33,163 bases of DNA. Origin: DATLBY01 sp035526665 (lineage in GTDB: Bacteria > Acidobacteriota > Terriglobia > Bryobacterales > Bryobacteraceae). A program made the translations under genes and the position numbers. The notes under the pieces were generated by a model. That model saw nothing but the letters and a program-made list of their open reading frames with translations, was not told where the DNA came from and made no database searches. The stretch covers positions 1 through 33,163 of the forward strand of contig DATLBY010000488.1 of NCBI GenBank assembly GCA_035526665.1, given 5' to 3'. Shown piece by piece: positions 23,578 through 32,102 of this stretch (position 1 is its first letter; every line of letters starts with the position of its first letter).

Positions 23578-24546
23578 ATGAAAGCAATGTTGCGGCTTTT
23601 GAACACGGCGGATATCTCCTCCTGCCCTGACGTCTTCGAGTCTCTCGCCCGCGAAATTGAAGTGGTCTCCGTGCCGCCGTCGCGCGATGTGCTGATGGAG
23701 CGAATTGCGGAGTTCGATATCTATTTTGCTTCGCTACATGTGATCGCGGACCGCGCCCTAATGGAACGGGCCTGCCGCCTGCGGTTGATCGCCTCGGCAT
23801 CGACGGGGCTCGATCATATCGACACCGCCTTCGCCGAAACGCGCGGCATCACCGTGCTCTCGTTGCGCGAGGATACCGCTTTCCTAAACAGTCTGACGGC
23901 CACCGCCGAGTTGGCTTGGGCGCTGCTGCTGGCAACGGTGCGGCGGTTGCCGTGGGCCTTTGCCGCCGCGCAACACGGAAATTGGGCGCGCGACCAATTT
24001 CGCGGTCACCAGATCTCGGGTAGGACGCTCGGAATCCTGGGATACGGGCGCCTGGGGCGCATCGTAGCCGAGTATGGCAGGAGTTTCCGGATGCGCGTCC
24101 TAGCGCATGACCGGCGCGCCGTCGTGCCCGAAGCAGGCGTCGAAATGGTGGACTTCGAACGGCTCCTTTCCGAGGCCGACGTCCTGTCTATTCACATTCA
24201 TCTGACGAAGGGGAACCGGCGGGCAATTGGAGCGGCGGAATTGAGCAAGATGAAACCCGGAGCGATCCTGGTGAATACCAGCCGGGGCGGAATTGTCGAC
24301 GAAGACGCTTTGCTGGAAGCTCTTAGCAGCGGCCGTCTGGGAGGCGCCGGCCTGGACGTGATTGACGGCGAATGGCGCAGCGATCTGGCATCACATCCCC
24401 TGATCGAATGGTCGCGTGAACATCAGAACCTCGTCATTTCTCCCCACATCGGAGGCGTCACGTTTGAATCCCAAAGGGCGGCGATCGAGTACAGCGTTGC
24501 CAAGATACTTCGCTGGGTGCACACGCAAGGGCACGCCTCCAGTTAA
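23578..24546 (+). CDS. D-isomer-specific 2-hydroxyacid dehydrogenase
   Basis: This 322-residue NAD(P)-dependent dehydrogenase has a Rossmann motif GILGYGRLGRI (residues 152-162) and catalytic residues R236 (NTSRGGIVDE), E265 (DVIDGEW) and H290 (SPHIGG). It interconverts a 2-hydroxyacid and a 2-oxoacid; in this locus it probably handles a sugar-acid intermediate. There is no ribosome site before ATG 23578. A second in-frame ATG at 23587 lies 60 bp from operator site 2, nearly the same offset as the symporter start from site 1 (59 bp), so a leaderless start at 23587 is possible. The stop overlaps that of the convergent DapA-like gene (TTAA). Confidence 0.9.
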   Translation: MKAMLRLLNTADISSCPDVFESLAREIEVVSVPPSRDVLMERIAEFDIYFASLHVIADRALMERACRLRLIASASTGLDHIDTAFAETRGITVLSLREDTAFLNSLTATAELAWALLLATVRRLPWAFAAAQHGNWARDQFRGHQISGRTLGILGYGRLGRIVAEYGRSFRMRVLAHDRRAVVPEAGVEMVDFERLLSEADVLSIHIHLTKGNRRAIGAAELSKMKPGAILVNTSRGGIVDEDALLEALSSGRLGGAGLDVIDGEWRSDLASHPLIEWSREHQNLVISPHIGGVTFESQRAAIEYSVAKILRWVHTQGHASS

Positions 24547-25490
24547 AAACTTGAAGCGGGGATTTCCGTCAGATCCTGAGCCGGGGCCAACCACTGGCGA
24601 TCCGCGTCCAGCGCCTGGGCAATGCGTCGCCGGGAGGCATCATCCAAAGACTGTTCGACTTCTACATTGGCCTGTTCGAGCACCCCGAGCAACTTCAAAG
24701 CATACTTCTGCCCAATCGTGTTTTGCAGCGGTCGCGAAAAGCGGTTGTAAACGGACGCGAGGAACAAGCTGTTCTCGCGATCGAGCGCGATCGCTTCGCG
24801 AAGCTTGCCAGATCGGGCCAAATCCCAGATGGCCCGCACGCGGCGGCCGGTCAAGACACCGCCGCCGTGCAAGACGCCGTCATAGCCGAGCGCTTGTGAA
24901 AACGCCGTCCGGTATTCGCAACCATCGAGCAGCGTGACTCCGGTTGGGCGCAGGCCTTCGGCCGCAATGCCTTGCGAGATCAACGGATTGGCGGTTGAAT
25001 CTTTTAAGGCGACGATATTGGGGTGGGCGAGGACGCTGAGGATTTCGTTCAGCGTCAGGGCAATTCCGGTGCGGTCCGGAACCTCGTAATAGGCGCAGGG
25101 AACCGGGCAGGCATCGGCGGTCCGGCGGACGTCGTCAGCCGCGCGTCCCGGCGAAACCTCGGGTGGCGCGCAAAGAACGATGCAGGGCGCGCCCATCGCG
25201 GCATACTCCAGGGCCCGTTCGCGCATCCGTGAGTACGAGAGGTCTGCTGCTCCGGCAAAGATAGTGAGCCGTCCCGCGCAAACCTCCAGAGCCGTCCCGA
25301 GGAATGCCCGGCGGGTTGCGTCGGAGAGCAACGCGCCTTCGCCCATGCTGCCCAGCACAAAAACCCCATCGAGTTTGAGATCGATCCACCTGCGGCACAG
25401 CCGGCGCGCGGATTGCTCGTCAAAAATCCCGTTTGCGCCCAGCGGAGTCGGGGTCGCCGCGTTGATGGGACCGATTTTCAATTCACTCAT
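24543..25490 (-). CDS. DapA/NanA-family aldolase or dehydratase
   Basis: This 315-residue TIM-barrel class I aldolase has Y135 (AYYEVPDRTG) and the Schiff-base lysine K163 (IVALKDST). The usual G-T/S-T-G-E loop reads GSMGEGALL. The family includes dihydrodipicolinate synthase, N-acetylneuraminate lyase and 2-keto-3-deoxy sugar-acid aldolases; the catabolic context favours one of the last two over lysine synthesis. I start at ATG 25490 (MSELKIGPI) because a TTGACA hexamer on the minus strand (25533-25528) with a weak -10 near 25507 would begin the transcript just upstream of it; ATG 25526 adds 12 residues. Confidence 0.87.
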   Translation of the reverse strand: MSELKIGPINAATPTPLGANGIFDEQSARRLCRRWIDLKLDGVFVLGSMGEGALLSDATRRAFLGTALEVCAGRLTIFAGAADLSYSRMRERALEYAAMGAPCIVLCAPPEVSPGRAADDVRRTADACPVPCAYYEVPDRTGIALTLNEILSVLAHPNIVALKDSTANPLISQGIAAEGLRPTGVTLLDGCEYRTAFSQALGYDGVLHGGGVLTGRRVRAIWDLARSGKLREAIALDRENSLFLASVYNRFSRPLQNTIGQKYALKLLGVLEQANVEVEQSLDDASRRRIAQALDADRQWLAPAQDLTEIPASSF

Positions 25491-25549
25491 GATGGCCGCT
25501 AGTACGTTAGCCTCGTTCCTATCCATGTGTCAATGAATCGCCAGGTGGT

Positions 25550-25566
25550 GTTCCAAGCTATGGAAC
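25550..25566. promoter_or_regulatory. operator site 3: GTTCCAAGCTATGGAAC
   Basis: GTTCCA and TGGAAC form a perfect inverted repeat with a 5-nt centre, between the divergent DapA-like gene and the TonB receptor gene. It nearly equals site 4 (GTTCCACGCTACGGAAC), differing at two positions. Confidence 0.75.
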
Positions 25567-25605
25567 AATGCGAATTTTGCCTATCCTGAATCGACAGCGT
25601 GGGCG

Positions 25606-25611
25606 TATAAT
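25606..25611 (+). promoter_or_regulatory. -10 box TATAAT of the TonB receptor gene
   Basis: A perfect TATAAT 44 bp before the receptor ATG. No good -35 is seen at the proper distance (ATCCTG), as expected for a promoter that needs an activator. Operator site 3 starts 56 bp upstream, about one helical turn farther than in the other units. Confidence 0.55.
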
Positions 25612-25654
25612 CCCTTCAACTCACAGCTTGCGAAATTGCTGAAGGAGGTTAGAG

Positions 25655-28600
25655 ATGCAAAGAAAATCCCTGGCCGCGGTGGTAGTTGCTGCGGCGTTCG
25701 CGATGGCATTGGCAACGGTCCAGGTCCCTCACGCCAGTGCTCAGACCCTCTACGGATCGATTGTGGGTTCCGTTACAGATCCGAGTGGCGCCGCCGTGGA
25801 GGGCGCCGGGGCCACAGCTACATCGGCTATAACAGGGCTGAGCCGGAAGACTACAACCGATCAGTCCGGTTACTACAGCTTCCCGACCCTGCCCGCAGGA
25901 TCTTACGAAATTACACTGAGTCATCCCGGGTTCTCGGAGTTCGTTCGCAAAGACGTCACGGTCAGCATCAACAGCGTCGTTCGCATCGACGTGCCGCTGA
26001 CAATGGGCGCAGTGACCGAACGCGTGGCTGTGACCGCGACGAACCCGCTGCTGCAAACCGATCGCGCCGATGTCCACACGGACCTGGAGAGCCGGCAATT
26101 GCAGGATCTGCCGACTCCTCCCGGCCGCAACTTCGAGCAACTGCTCGGGACGGTTGCCGGTTTTACACCGCCGGGGCAGAACAACAGCATCGCCGCCAAT
26201 CCGGCTCGCGGCCTCAGTTTCAACGCGAACGGCGCCAGCCGTAACGGCACCAACATCCGGATCGACGGGGCATCAATGAACCAGGTCTGGCTGAATCACC
26301 TGACAGCCTATATCCCCGCACTGGAAGCGATTGATACGGTGAATATCGTGACGAACAGCTTCGACGCCGAGCAGGGACTCGCCGGAGGTGCCGCGGTCAA
26401 CGTGATCATCAAGAGCGGAACGAACAGCCTCCACGGCTCCGCCTTCGAGTTCAACAATAACAACCAGACCAAGGCGAAGCCGTTCTTCCTGCCTGCCGGC
26501 CAGGGCAAGCCCAAGTACATCCTAAACGATTTCGGCGGCACCCTCGGAGGACCGATTATCCGCAACAAGCTTTTCTACTTCGGCAGCTATGAGGGCATGC
26601 TTGACCGGGAAACCGGCGCGACCTTCACCACGGTTCCGAACGCTGCCATTCGGGCGGGGAACATGTCCGGTTCGTCCAGTCCGATCTACGATCCGCTTAC
26701 CGGCAGTTCCGATGGTTCCGGGCGGCAGATCATGCCCGGCAATCAAGTTCCGGTGTCGCGTCAGAGTTCGATAGTCCAGAAGCTGGTCGCCCTGACACCG
26801 TTACCCAACCTCTCCGGGCTTACCAACAACTACTATGCGGTTGGATCCTATAAGTTCGACCGTCAGATTGTCGACGCCAAGATCAACTACAATCCAACCA
26901 GCAACCTGAGTGTCTACGGGCGATTCGGAATGCTCCATTACAAAATGCTGAATCCACCGGTCTTCGGCCAGTTGGGCGGCCCCATGGTGCAAACGGCGGC
27001 TGGATTTGCCGGCACCGCAATGGGTGAAACGTACACCGGAAGCGTGGGGGCGACTTACCTCGCCAAACCGAACTTCATCATCGACGGAAACTTCGGCTTC
27101 ACGCTGCTTAAAACGCACTCCATTCCGATCCGGCTAGACGAAAACCTTGGCTCCGATTACCTGGGTATCCCGGGAACCAACAACGGATCGCAATTGATCG
27201 CGGGAGGCTGGCCCAGTTTCCAAGTGTCCACCTACACGACTCTGGGACTGCCGTTCACCAACTGGCCCGTCAACTATTACGATCCTTCCTTCAAATACTC
27301 TGTGAACTTCAACTGGACCAAAGGCTCGCACAATGTCCGGTTCGGAGCGGAGATCGCGCGCCAGCATCTGAACCATACGGAGTACATTATGCCTGGCGCG
27401 AGCGGCGGCGGACCCGGTACGTTCTCTTTCAGCGGTGGTGTCACGACTATTAAAGGGGGAGCCTCACCCAATCAGTACAACAGCTACGCCGATTTCCTTT
27501 TGGGGTTGCCCTCAGGTATTTCCAAGATGCAGCATCCCGACTGGATCTCGAGCCGCAATTGGCAGAACGGCCTGTATATCCGCGATCAGTGGCAAGCAAC
27601 CCGGCGCCTGACACTCTCCTACGGTGTGCGTTGGGAGTACTATCCGATGCCCACGCGCCCCGATCGCGGCGTGGAAACCTATGATCCGAAAACCGACACG
27701 ATGCTGATCTGCGGTGTGGGAAACATTCCGGGCGATTGCGGTATATCCGTCAGCAAACGGCTGTTCTCACCGCGTATCGGCGTTGCCTATCGCATCACCG
27801 ACACGTTCGTGATGCGTGCCGGGTATGGGATCAACTACGATCCCTTCCCGCTCGCGAAAACCACGCTCGACAACTACCCGGTCATGCTTGCGTTGTCATT
27901 GAGCGGCGCAAACTCCTTTGTCCCCGCGGGCACGCTTGCGCAAGGGATCCCACCGCTCGTCTCTCCCGATATCAGCGCCGGACGTATCGCCATCCCGTCG
28001 ACCTTCGTCGCAAACACGCTGCCTGCCAAGTTCATCCGCGGCTATATTCAATCGTGGAATTTCACGCTGCAGAAGCAGATTGGCAATAACTTCACGGCCC
28101 AGGTTGGTTACGTTGCGACACGTCAGGTTCATCAACTCGGGACCATGAACCTGAACGTCGGAACGCCGGGCGGTGGTGTACCGAGCCAGCCGTTCTACCA
28201 ACTCTACGGGCGGTCGGCGGCGGTTACGCTCACCGGCCCGGTAGGCGGCAGCCACTACGACTCGCTGCAGGCGAGACTGACACACCGATTCAGCCATGGT
28301 CTACAACTTCAGGCGAATTATACCTTCAGCAAGGCCATTGGAATCTGCTGCAATCCCGATAGCGAAAGCTCGCCCGCGATACAACTGCCGCAATACTACA
28401 ATCTGAACCGGTCGGTGGAGGCATTCGACCGCACTCATGCGTTCGTCCTGACCAGCACGTACGAACTGCCCTTCGGCAAGGGCAAAAAGTTCGCGAATCA
28501 CGGTGGGGTCGTGTCTGCGCTGGCGGGGGGCTGGCAGTTGACTGGCATCCTGCCCATGTATTCGGGGCTGCCGTTCAGCGTCTCCGCCGCTGGGACGTCG

Positions 28601-29032
28601 TTGAATGCTCCGGGGAATACGCAACGCGCCAACCAGGTAAAGGCGAACGTCGAGAAACTGGGCGGCATCGGCTCCACGGTGGCGTACTATGATCCGCTGG
28701 CATTCGCTCCCGTCACCACTGCCACGTTTGGCACTGCCGGATTCAATTCGCTGCGTGGACCGGGTTACATCTCAACAGACGTGGGCGTGTTCCGGAACTT
28801 CGTAGTTCGGGAGCGCTGGAAGCTGGAGTTTCGCGCAGAGGCTTTTAACGCGACGAATACTCCGCATTTCGGTAATCCGAGCGCGAACGTGTCCAACCTC
28901 CAGTTGAATGCCGATGGATCGGTGCGAAACCTTGGCGGATTCATGACCGTCACGACCCTAAGTCCGATTGCCGCCTCGCGCGAAGGGATCGACGAACGCC
29001 TTTTCCGTTTCGGATTACATCTACGGTTTTAA
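25655..29032 (+). CDS. TonB-dependent receptor, Oar-like, with Cna-B/carboxypeptidase-regulatory domain
   Basis: This 1,125-residue outer-membrane receptor has a signal peptide (residues 1-29, ending PHASAQ), a carboxypeptidase-regulatory beta-sandwich (GSVTDPSGAAVEGAGATATS; SGYYSFPTLPAGSYEITL), a plug domain (ASRNGTNIRIDGASMNQVW; VNVIIKSGTNSLHGSAFEF; GGTLGGPIIRNKLFYFGSYE) and a long beta-barrel ending in FRFGLHLRF, the terminal Phe signal for outer-membrane assembly. It would take up an oligomer too large for porins using TonB energy. A strong ribosome site (AAGGAGGTTAG) precedes the ATG, and a TATAAT and operator site 3 lie upstream. It is intact, unlike three other receptor remnants in the window. 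Confidence 0.93.
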   Translation: MQRKSLAAVVVAAAFAMALATVQVPHASAQTLYGSIVGSVTDPSGAAVEGAGATATSAITGLSRKTTTDQSGYYSFPTLPAGSYEITLSHPGFSEFVRKDVTVSINSVVRIDVPLTMGAVTERVAVTATNPLLQTDRADVHTDLESRQLQDLPTPPGRNFEQLLGTVAGFTPPGQNNSIAANPARGLSFNANGASRNGTNIRIDGASMNQVWLNHLTAYIPALEAIDTVNIVTNSFDAEQGLAGGAAVNVIIKSGTNSLHGSAFEFNNNNQTKAKPFFLPAGQGKPKYILNDFGGTLGGPIIRNKLFYFGSYEGMLDRETGATFTTVPNAAIRAGNMSGSSSPIYDPLTGSSDGSGRQIMPGNQVPVSRQSSIVQKLVALTPLPNLSGLTNNYYAVGSYKFDRQIVDAKINYNPTSNLSVYGRFGMLHYKMLNPPVFGQLGGPMVQTAAGFAGTAMGETYTGSVGATYLAKPNFIIDGNFGFTLLKTHSIPIRLDENLGSDYLGIPGTNNGSQLIAGGWPSFQVSTYTTLGLPFTNWPVNYYDPSFKYSVNFNWTKGSHNVRFGAEIARQHLNHTEYIMPGASGGGPGTFSFSGGVTTIKGGASPNQYNSYADFLLGLPSGISKMQHPDWISSRNWQNGLYIRDQWQATRRLTLSYGVRWEYYPMPTRPDRGVETYDPKTDTMLICGVGNIPGDCGISVSKRLFSPRIGVAYRITDTFVMRAGYGINYDPFPLAKTTLDNYPVMLALSLSGANSFVPAGTLAQGIPPLVSPDISAGRIAIPSTFVANTLPAKFIRGYIQSWNFTLQKQIGNNFTAQVGYVATRQVHQLGTMNLNVGTPGGGVPSQPFYQLYGRSAAVTLTGPVGGSHYDSLQARLTHRFSHGLQLQANYTFSKAIGICCNPDSESSPAIQLPQYYNLNRSVEAFDRTHAFVLTSTYELPFGKGKKFANHGGVVSALAGGWQLTGILPMYSGLPFSVSAAGTSLNAPGNTQRANQVKANVEKLGGIGSTVAYYDPLAFAPVTTATFGTAGFNSLRGPGYISTDVGVFRNFVVRERWKLEFRAEAFNATNTPHFGNPSANVSNLQLNADGSVRNLGGFMTVTTLSPIAASREGIDERLFRFGLHLRF

Positions 29033-29043
29033 TTGGGTTACCT

Positions 29044-30726
29044 ATGGTTCCAAAACTACTCTGTCTTTTCATGCTCGCGTGGAGCGCCGCCGACGCGCAG
29101 CAAGTGCTGTTTAACGGAATCCAGTTGCCGAAAGTCTGGCCGCCGCAGGATATCGCGCTCACGAATGAGCCACAACCGGAACCACCTTATCTAACGCATC
29201 CACCCGATGTGATCCCGATCGACGTCGGAAGACAGCTCTTCGTGGATGACTTCCTGGTCGAGAGTACCGATTTGCGCCGTGTTTTTCACCGCGCCAAGCT
29301 TTACCCGGAAAACCCTGTCGTAAAAGGGGACCGTCAGTGGGAAGCTGGACAGGCGATGCCGTTCAGCGACGGTGTCTTCTACGATCCGCACGATCGCATC
29401 TTCAAGATGTGGTACCGGGGCGAGGGTGCCGTACTCTATGCGACGTCCCGCGATGGCGTGAACTGGGACAAGCCGCTGCTGGATGTGAAGCCGGGGACGA
29501 ATGCCGTCGAGATCAGCAAACACGATTCCAGCACGGTCTGGCTGGACGCGGATGAGAAGGATCCCCGGCGGCGTTACAAGATGGGCTACTCGCAAGGTCA
29601 CAACCATCCATTCGTCCTGTTCGAATCGGCGGATGGAATTCACTGGGGACAGCCGGTTGCTAAGAGTATCCCGAGCAGCGACCGGGTCACATTTTTCAAG
29701 AATCCATTCCGCAATGTCTGGGTGTTCAGCCTGCGCGATCACGACTGGGTGCCGACCAGCGGGTCCGCGCGAGTCCGCGATCAAGCGCCGGAAAAATACC
29801 GGGACTATATCGGCCGCTTCCGCCGTTATTGGGAGAGTCCGGAATTCGCAACCGGCGCCAACTGGAAGGCCGGCGAAACGGCTCCCTCAAATCCCCGGCT
29901 CGCGGCTCCGGCCTGGGCGATGGCTGACCGTCTCGACCCGCGACGTCTCGACCTCGATGTTCAGCCAGAACTCTACAACCTCGATGCCGTCGCATATGAG
30001 AGTATCGTTCTTGGGGCCTTTGCGATATGGCCCGGCCAGTATGAAAATAGCGATAAGCCAAACTACCTGACCGTCGGTTATAGCCGCGATGGTTTTCACT
30101 GGTCCCGGCCGGACCGGCGCCCCTTCATCGCGCCGAGCGGAAAGGTGCCCGAGTGGAACGCCCGGAATGTGCAATCCGCGGGCGGAGTCGTCCTGGTGGT
30201 CGGCGACCGGCTTTTCTTCTATTTCAGCGCCCGGTCCGGTGTTGTCGGGCGGCGCTCGTCGGGTGAAACTTCCACCGGACTCGCAACCTTGCGGCGCGAC
30301 GGGTTCGTTTCGATGGATGCCGGCAACATAACCCACACGCTGACTACGCGTCGCGTGCGTTTTAGCGGTAAGCGGCTGTTTGTCAACGCGGACAGTTCAG
30401 CGGGCGAGATGCGTGTCGAGGTTCTGGACGCGAATGGCGTGCCCATCAAGGGTTTCTCCGCCGATGAATGCGTTCCGCTCCGGATCAACAACACGCTCAC
30501 GGCCGTCACTTGGCGCAACGGCGCGGATCTTTCGCGAATCGCCGGACAGCCCGTCAGATTTCGCTTCCGCTTGAGGGACGCACAGCTCTACTCTTTCTGG
30601 GTGAGCCCCAATGAGACCGGCGCCAGCAATGGCTACGTGGGAGCGGGAGGTCCGGGATTCACGTCGATGAGAGACACCGAAGGTACGCTCTCATACCGGT
30701 ACTGCTGCCGCCCTAACGTCTGGTAA
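29044..30726 (+). CDS. secreted beta-propeller protein, GH32/43-like, paralogue A
   Basis: This 560-residue protein has a signal peptide (MVPKLLCLFMLAWSAADAQQ) and starts 11 bp after the TonB receptor stop, so the two are probably co-transcribed. Repeated propeller-type strands are visible: FYDPHDRIFKMWYRGEGAVL, YATSRDGVNWDKP, RRRYKMGYSQGH, YSRDGFHWSRP. The C-terminal 130 residues look like a beta-sandwich. Such proteins occur in Planctomycetes and Acidobacteria and resemble the N-terminal domain of glycoside hydrolase families 32/43; the catalytic acids cannot be assigned with confidence. It is likely to act on the glycan whose products the receptor imports. A paralogue starts at 32103. Confidence 0.75.
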   Translation: MVPKLLCLFMLAWSAADAQQVLFNGIQLPKVWPPQDIALTNEPQPEPPYLTHPPDVIPIDVGRQLFVDDFLVESTDLRRVFHRAKLYPENPVVKGDRQWEAGQAMPFSDGVFYDPHDRIFKMWYRGEGAVLYATSRDGVNWDKPLLDVKPGTNAVEISKHDSSTVWLDADEKDPRRRYKMGYSQGHNHPFVLFESADGIHWGQPVAKSIPSSDRVTFFKNPFRNVWVFSLRDHDWVPTSGSARVRDQAPEKYRDYIGRFRRYWESPEFATGANWKAGETAPSNPRLAAPAWAMADRLDPRRLDLDVQPELYNLDAVAYESIVLGAFAIWPGQYENSDKPNYLTVGYSRDGFHWSRPDRRPFIAPSGKVPEWNARNVQSAGGVVLVVGDRLFFYFSARSGVVGRRSSGETSTGLATLRRDGFVSMDAGNITHTLTTRRVRFSGKRLFVNADSSAGEMRVEVLDANGVPIKGFSADECVPLRINNTLTAVTWRNGADLSRIAGQPVRFRFRLRDAQLYSFWVSPNETGASNGYVGAGGPGFTSMRDTEGTLSYRYCCRPNVW

Positions 30727-30735
30727 CACAAGGCG

Positions 30736-31932
30736 TCACGACGGACGATGGCCCAATAGCTGGAGGATCAGCATTACTGCGCGCGGCAAATGAAACGGAT
30801 CCTTCACCGGAAGAGCGACCACTTCCGTGCTCGGATTTCCTTTCCGGTCGAGCCGTTGCCGCCATTCACCGGTATCGGGCATCGAAAAGTGGACAAAGCT
30901 CCACTCGTGCACGCGCTGGTACCATTCCAGGCACCACGATTCGCCGCACAACTCGTGTGCCAACAACAGCGCATACAGCGCCTCGGTATGGGGCCACCAG
31001 AGTTTCTTTTCGGAATTCGGCAGATAGGGCTCGCCGCCGTCCGCGTCGATGTTCAGGAAAATGCCGCCGAACTCTGGGTCCCAACCCGCTTCGAGATGCC
31101 GCCGTACGACGGATACCGCCCGGCCAATGATGTCATGACGCCCCGCCCGTTTGGCCCAGTGCATGACGAACCACATGGACTCGATCGCGTGTCCCGGCAT
31201 CACAAATGATCCTTCATTCGGCGGGAGCAGCCGGTAATCGCGTGTCAGGTACTCGCGGAGCAGATTCCGATCGGGTGGGGCAAAACGGTCCATGACCGTC
31301 AGCGCGTACTCTTCCGCGAGCTTCTCGATAGCGGGTTCGTTCGTGGTTTGCGCCAATTCGTTGGCGAGTTCGGTGAGCATCATGGGGACCGCGTGTGTAC
31401 GACGGCCCGGCGGCAGCCGATAGGGCGCAGTCTCATCGAAATCGGGCTCTTCCACCCGCTGCCGGATGCGATCGAAGATCTCGATTGCTTCACGCAGAAG
31501 CGACGCATCGTGCGTTGCGCGGCAATACTCGCTCAGCCCATACACAACAAAGCAATCCGCATAAATGCTGGTTGCGCCTTCGAGGTGCGCTCCCTCGCGG
31601 GTCGTACGATACACGAATCTGCCGCGACTGTCACGCGCATGGGTAAGAAGGAAGTCGATGGTCTTGCGTGCGTGGTCCAGGAATTCGGGCCTGCGCTCGA
31701 ACCTGTTATAGAGAGCCGACAGAGTCCATACGAATCGCGCCTGTGACCACGTGTACTTCTCCGTGCTCTGGATAGTGCCGGATTCATCCATGCACGAGAG
31801 CACGCCGCCATATTGTGTGTCGAGGCGCTGCATCCAGAACGGAATGATGCCGTCGGCGAGGAGTGTCCTGTATTGCGTGTAGAGTTGTGTGCGGTCCAAG
31901 GATTCGAGTGTACAACGATCCCTGTCGCGCAC
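30736..31932 (-). CDS. AGE-family epimerase (N-acylglucosamine 2-epimerase-like)
   Basis: This is a 398-residue alpha/alpha-barrel epimerase of the AGE family (PF07221). Family marks are RFVWTLSALYNRF, the histidines in MPGHAIES, WWPHTEALYALLLAH and PFHLPRAVMLIL, and DPEFGGIFLNIDADGG. These enzymes interconvert N-acylglucosamine and N-acylmannosamine or related aldoses such as cellobiose or mannose. It is convergent with paralogue A (10-bp gap) and divergent from paralogue B, with operator site 4 in the divergent promoter. The start at GTG 31932 is uncertain; there is no clear ribosome site. Confidence 0.88.
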   Translation of the reverse strand: MRDRDRCTLESLDRTQLYTQYRTLLADGIIPFWMQRLDTQYGGVLSCMDESGTIQSTEKYTWSQARFVWTLSALYNRFERRPEFLDHARKTIDFLLTHARDSRGRFVYRTTREGAHLEGATSIYADCFVVYGLSEYCRATHDASLLREAIEIFDRIRQRVEEPDFDETAPYRLPPGRRTHAVPMMLTELANELAQTTNEPAIEKLAEEYALTVMDRFAPPDRNLLREYLTRDYRLLPPNEGSFVMPGHAIESMWFVMHWAKRAGRHDIIGRAVSVVRRHLEAGWDPEFGGIFLNIDADGGEPYLPNSEKKLWWPHTEALYALLLAHELCGESWCLEWYQRVHEWSFVHFSMPDTGEWRQRLDRKGNPSTEVVALPVKDPFHLPRAVMLILQLLGHRPS

Positions 31933-31971
31933 GTGGTCGGAACTTAGGCAATTGCAACATCAAGGGCAATA

Positions 31972-31988
31972 GTTCCACGCTACGGAAC
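31972..31988. promoter_or_regulatory. operator site 4: GTTCCACGCTACGGAAC
   Basis: A dyad of GTTCC-N7-GGAAC between AGE epimerase and paralogue B, ending 5 bp before the -35 hexamer at 31994. Its position fits an activator bound directly upstream of RNA polymerase. Confidence 0.75.
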
Positions 31989-31993
31989 GAGGA

Positions 31994-32022
31994 TTGATCC
32001 CTGTTACTACCGTGCGTATACT
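31994..32022 (+). promoter_or_regulatory. promoter of paralogue B: TTGATC-17-TATACT
   Basis: -35 TTGATC (31994-31999) and -10 TATACT (32017-32022) are separated by 17 bp. The -10 begins 45 bp after the first base of operator site 4, matching sites 1 and 2 (44 bp). Confidence 0.65.
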
Positions 32023-32102
32023 CTTCTGAAGCGTGACCCCGTACCGGGGATCCGGAAGGGCCGGCGGGGCCGTTCAGGGATGTATCGATAAGGAGAACGA
32101 CG

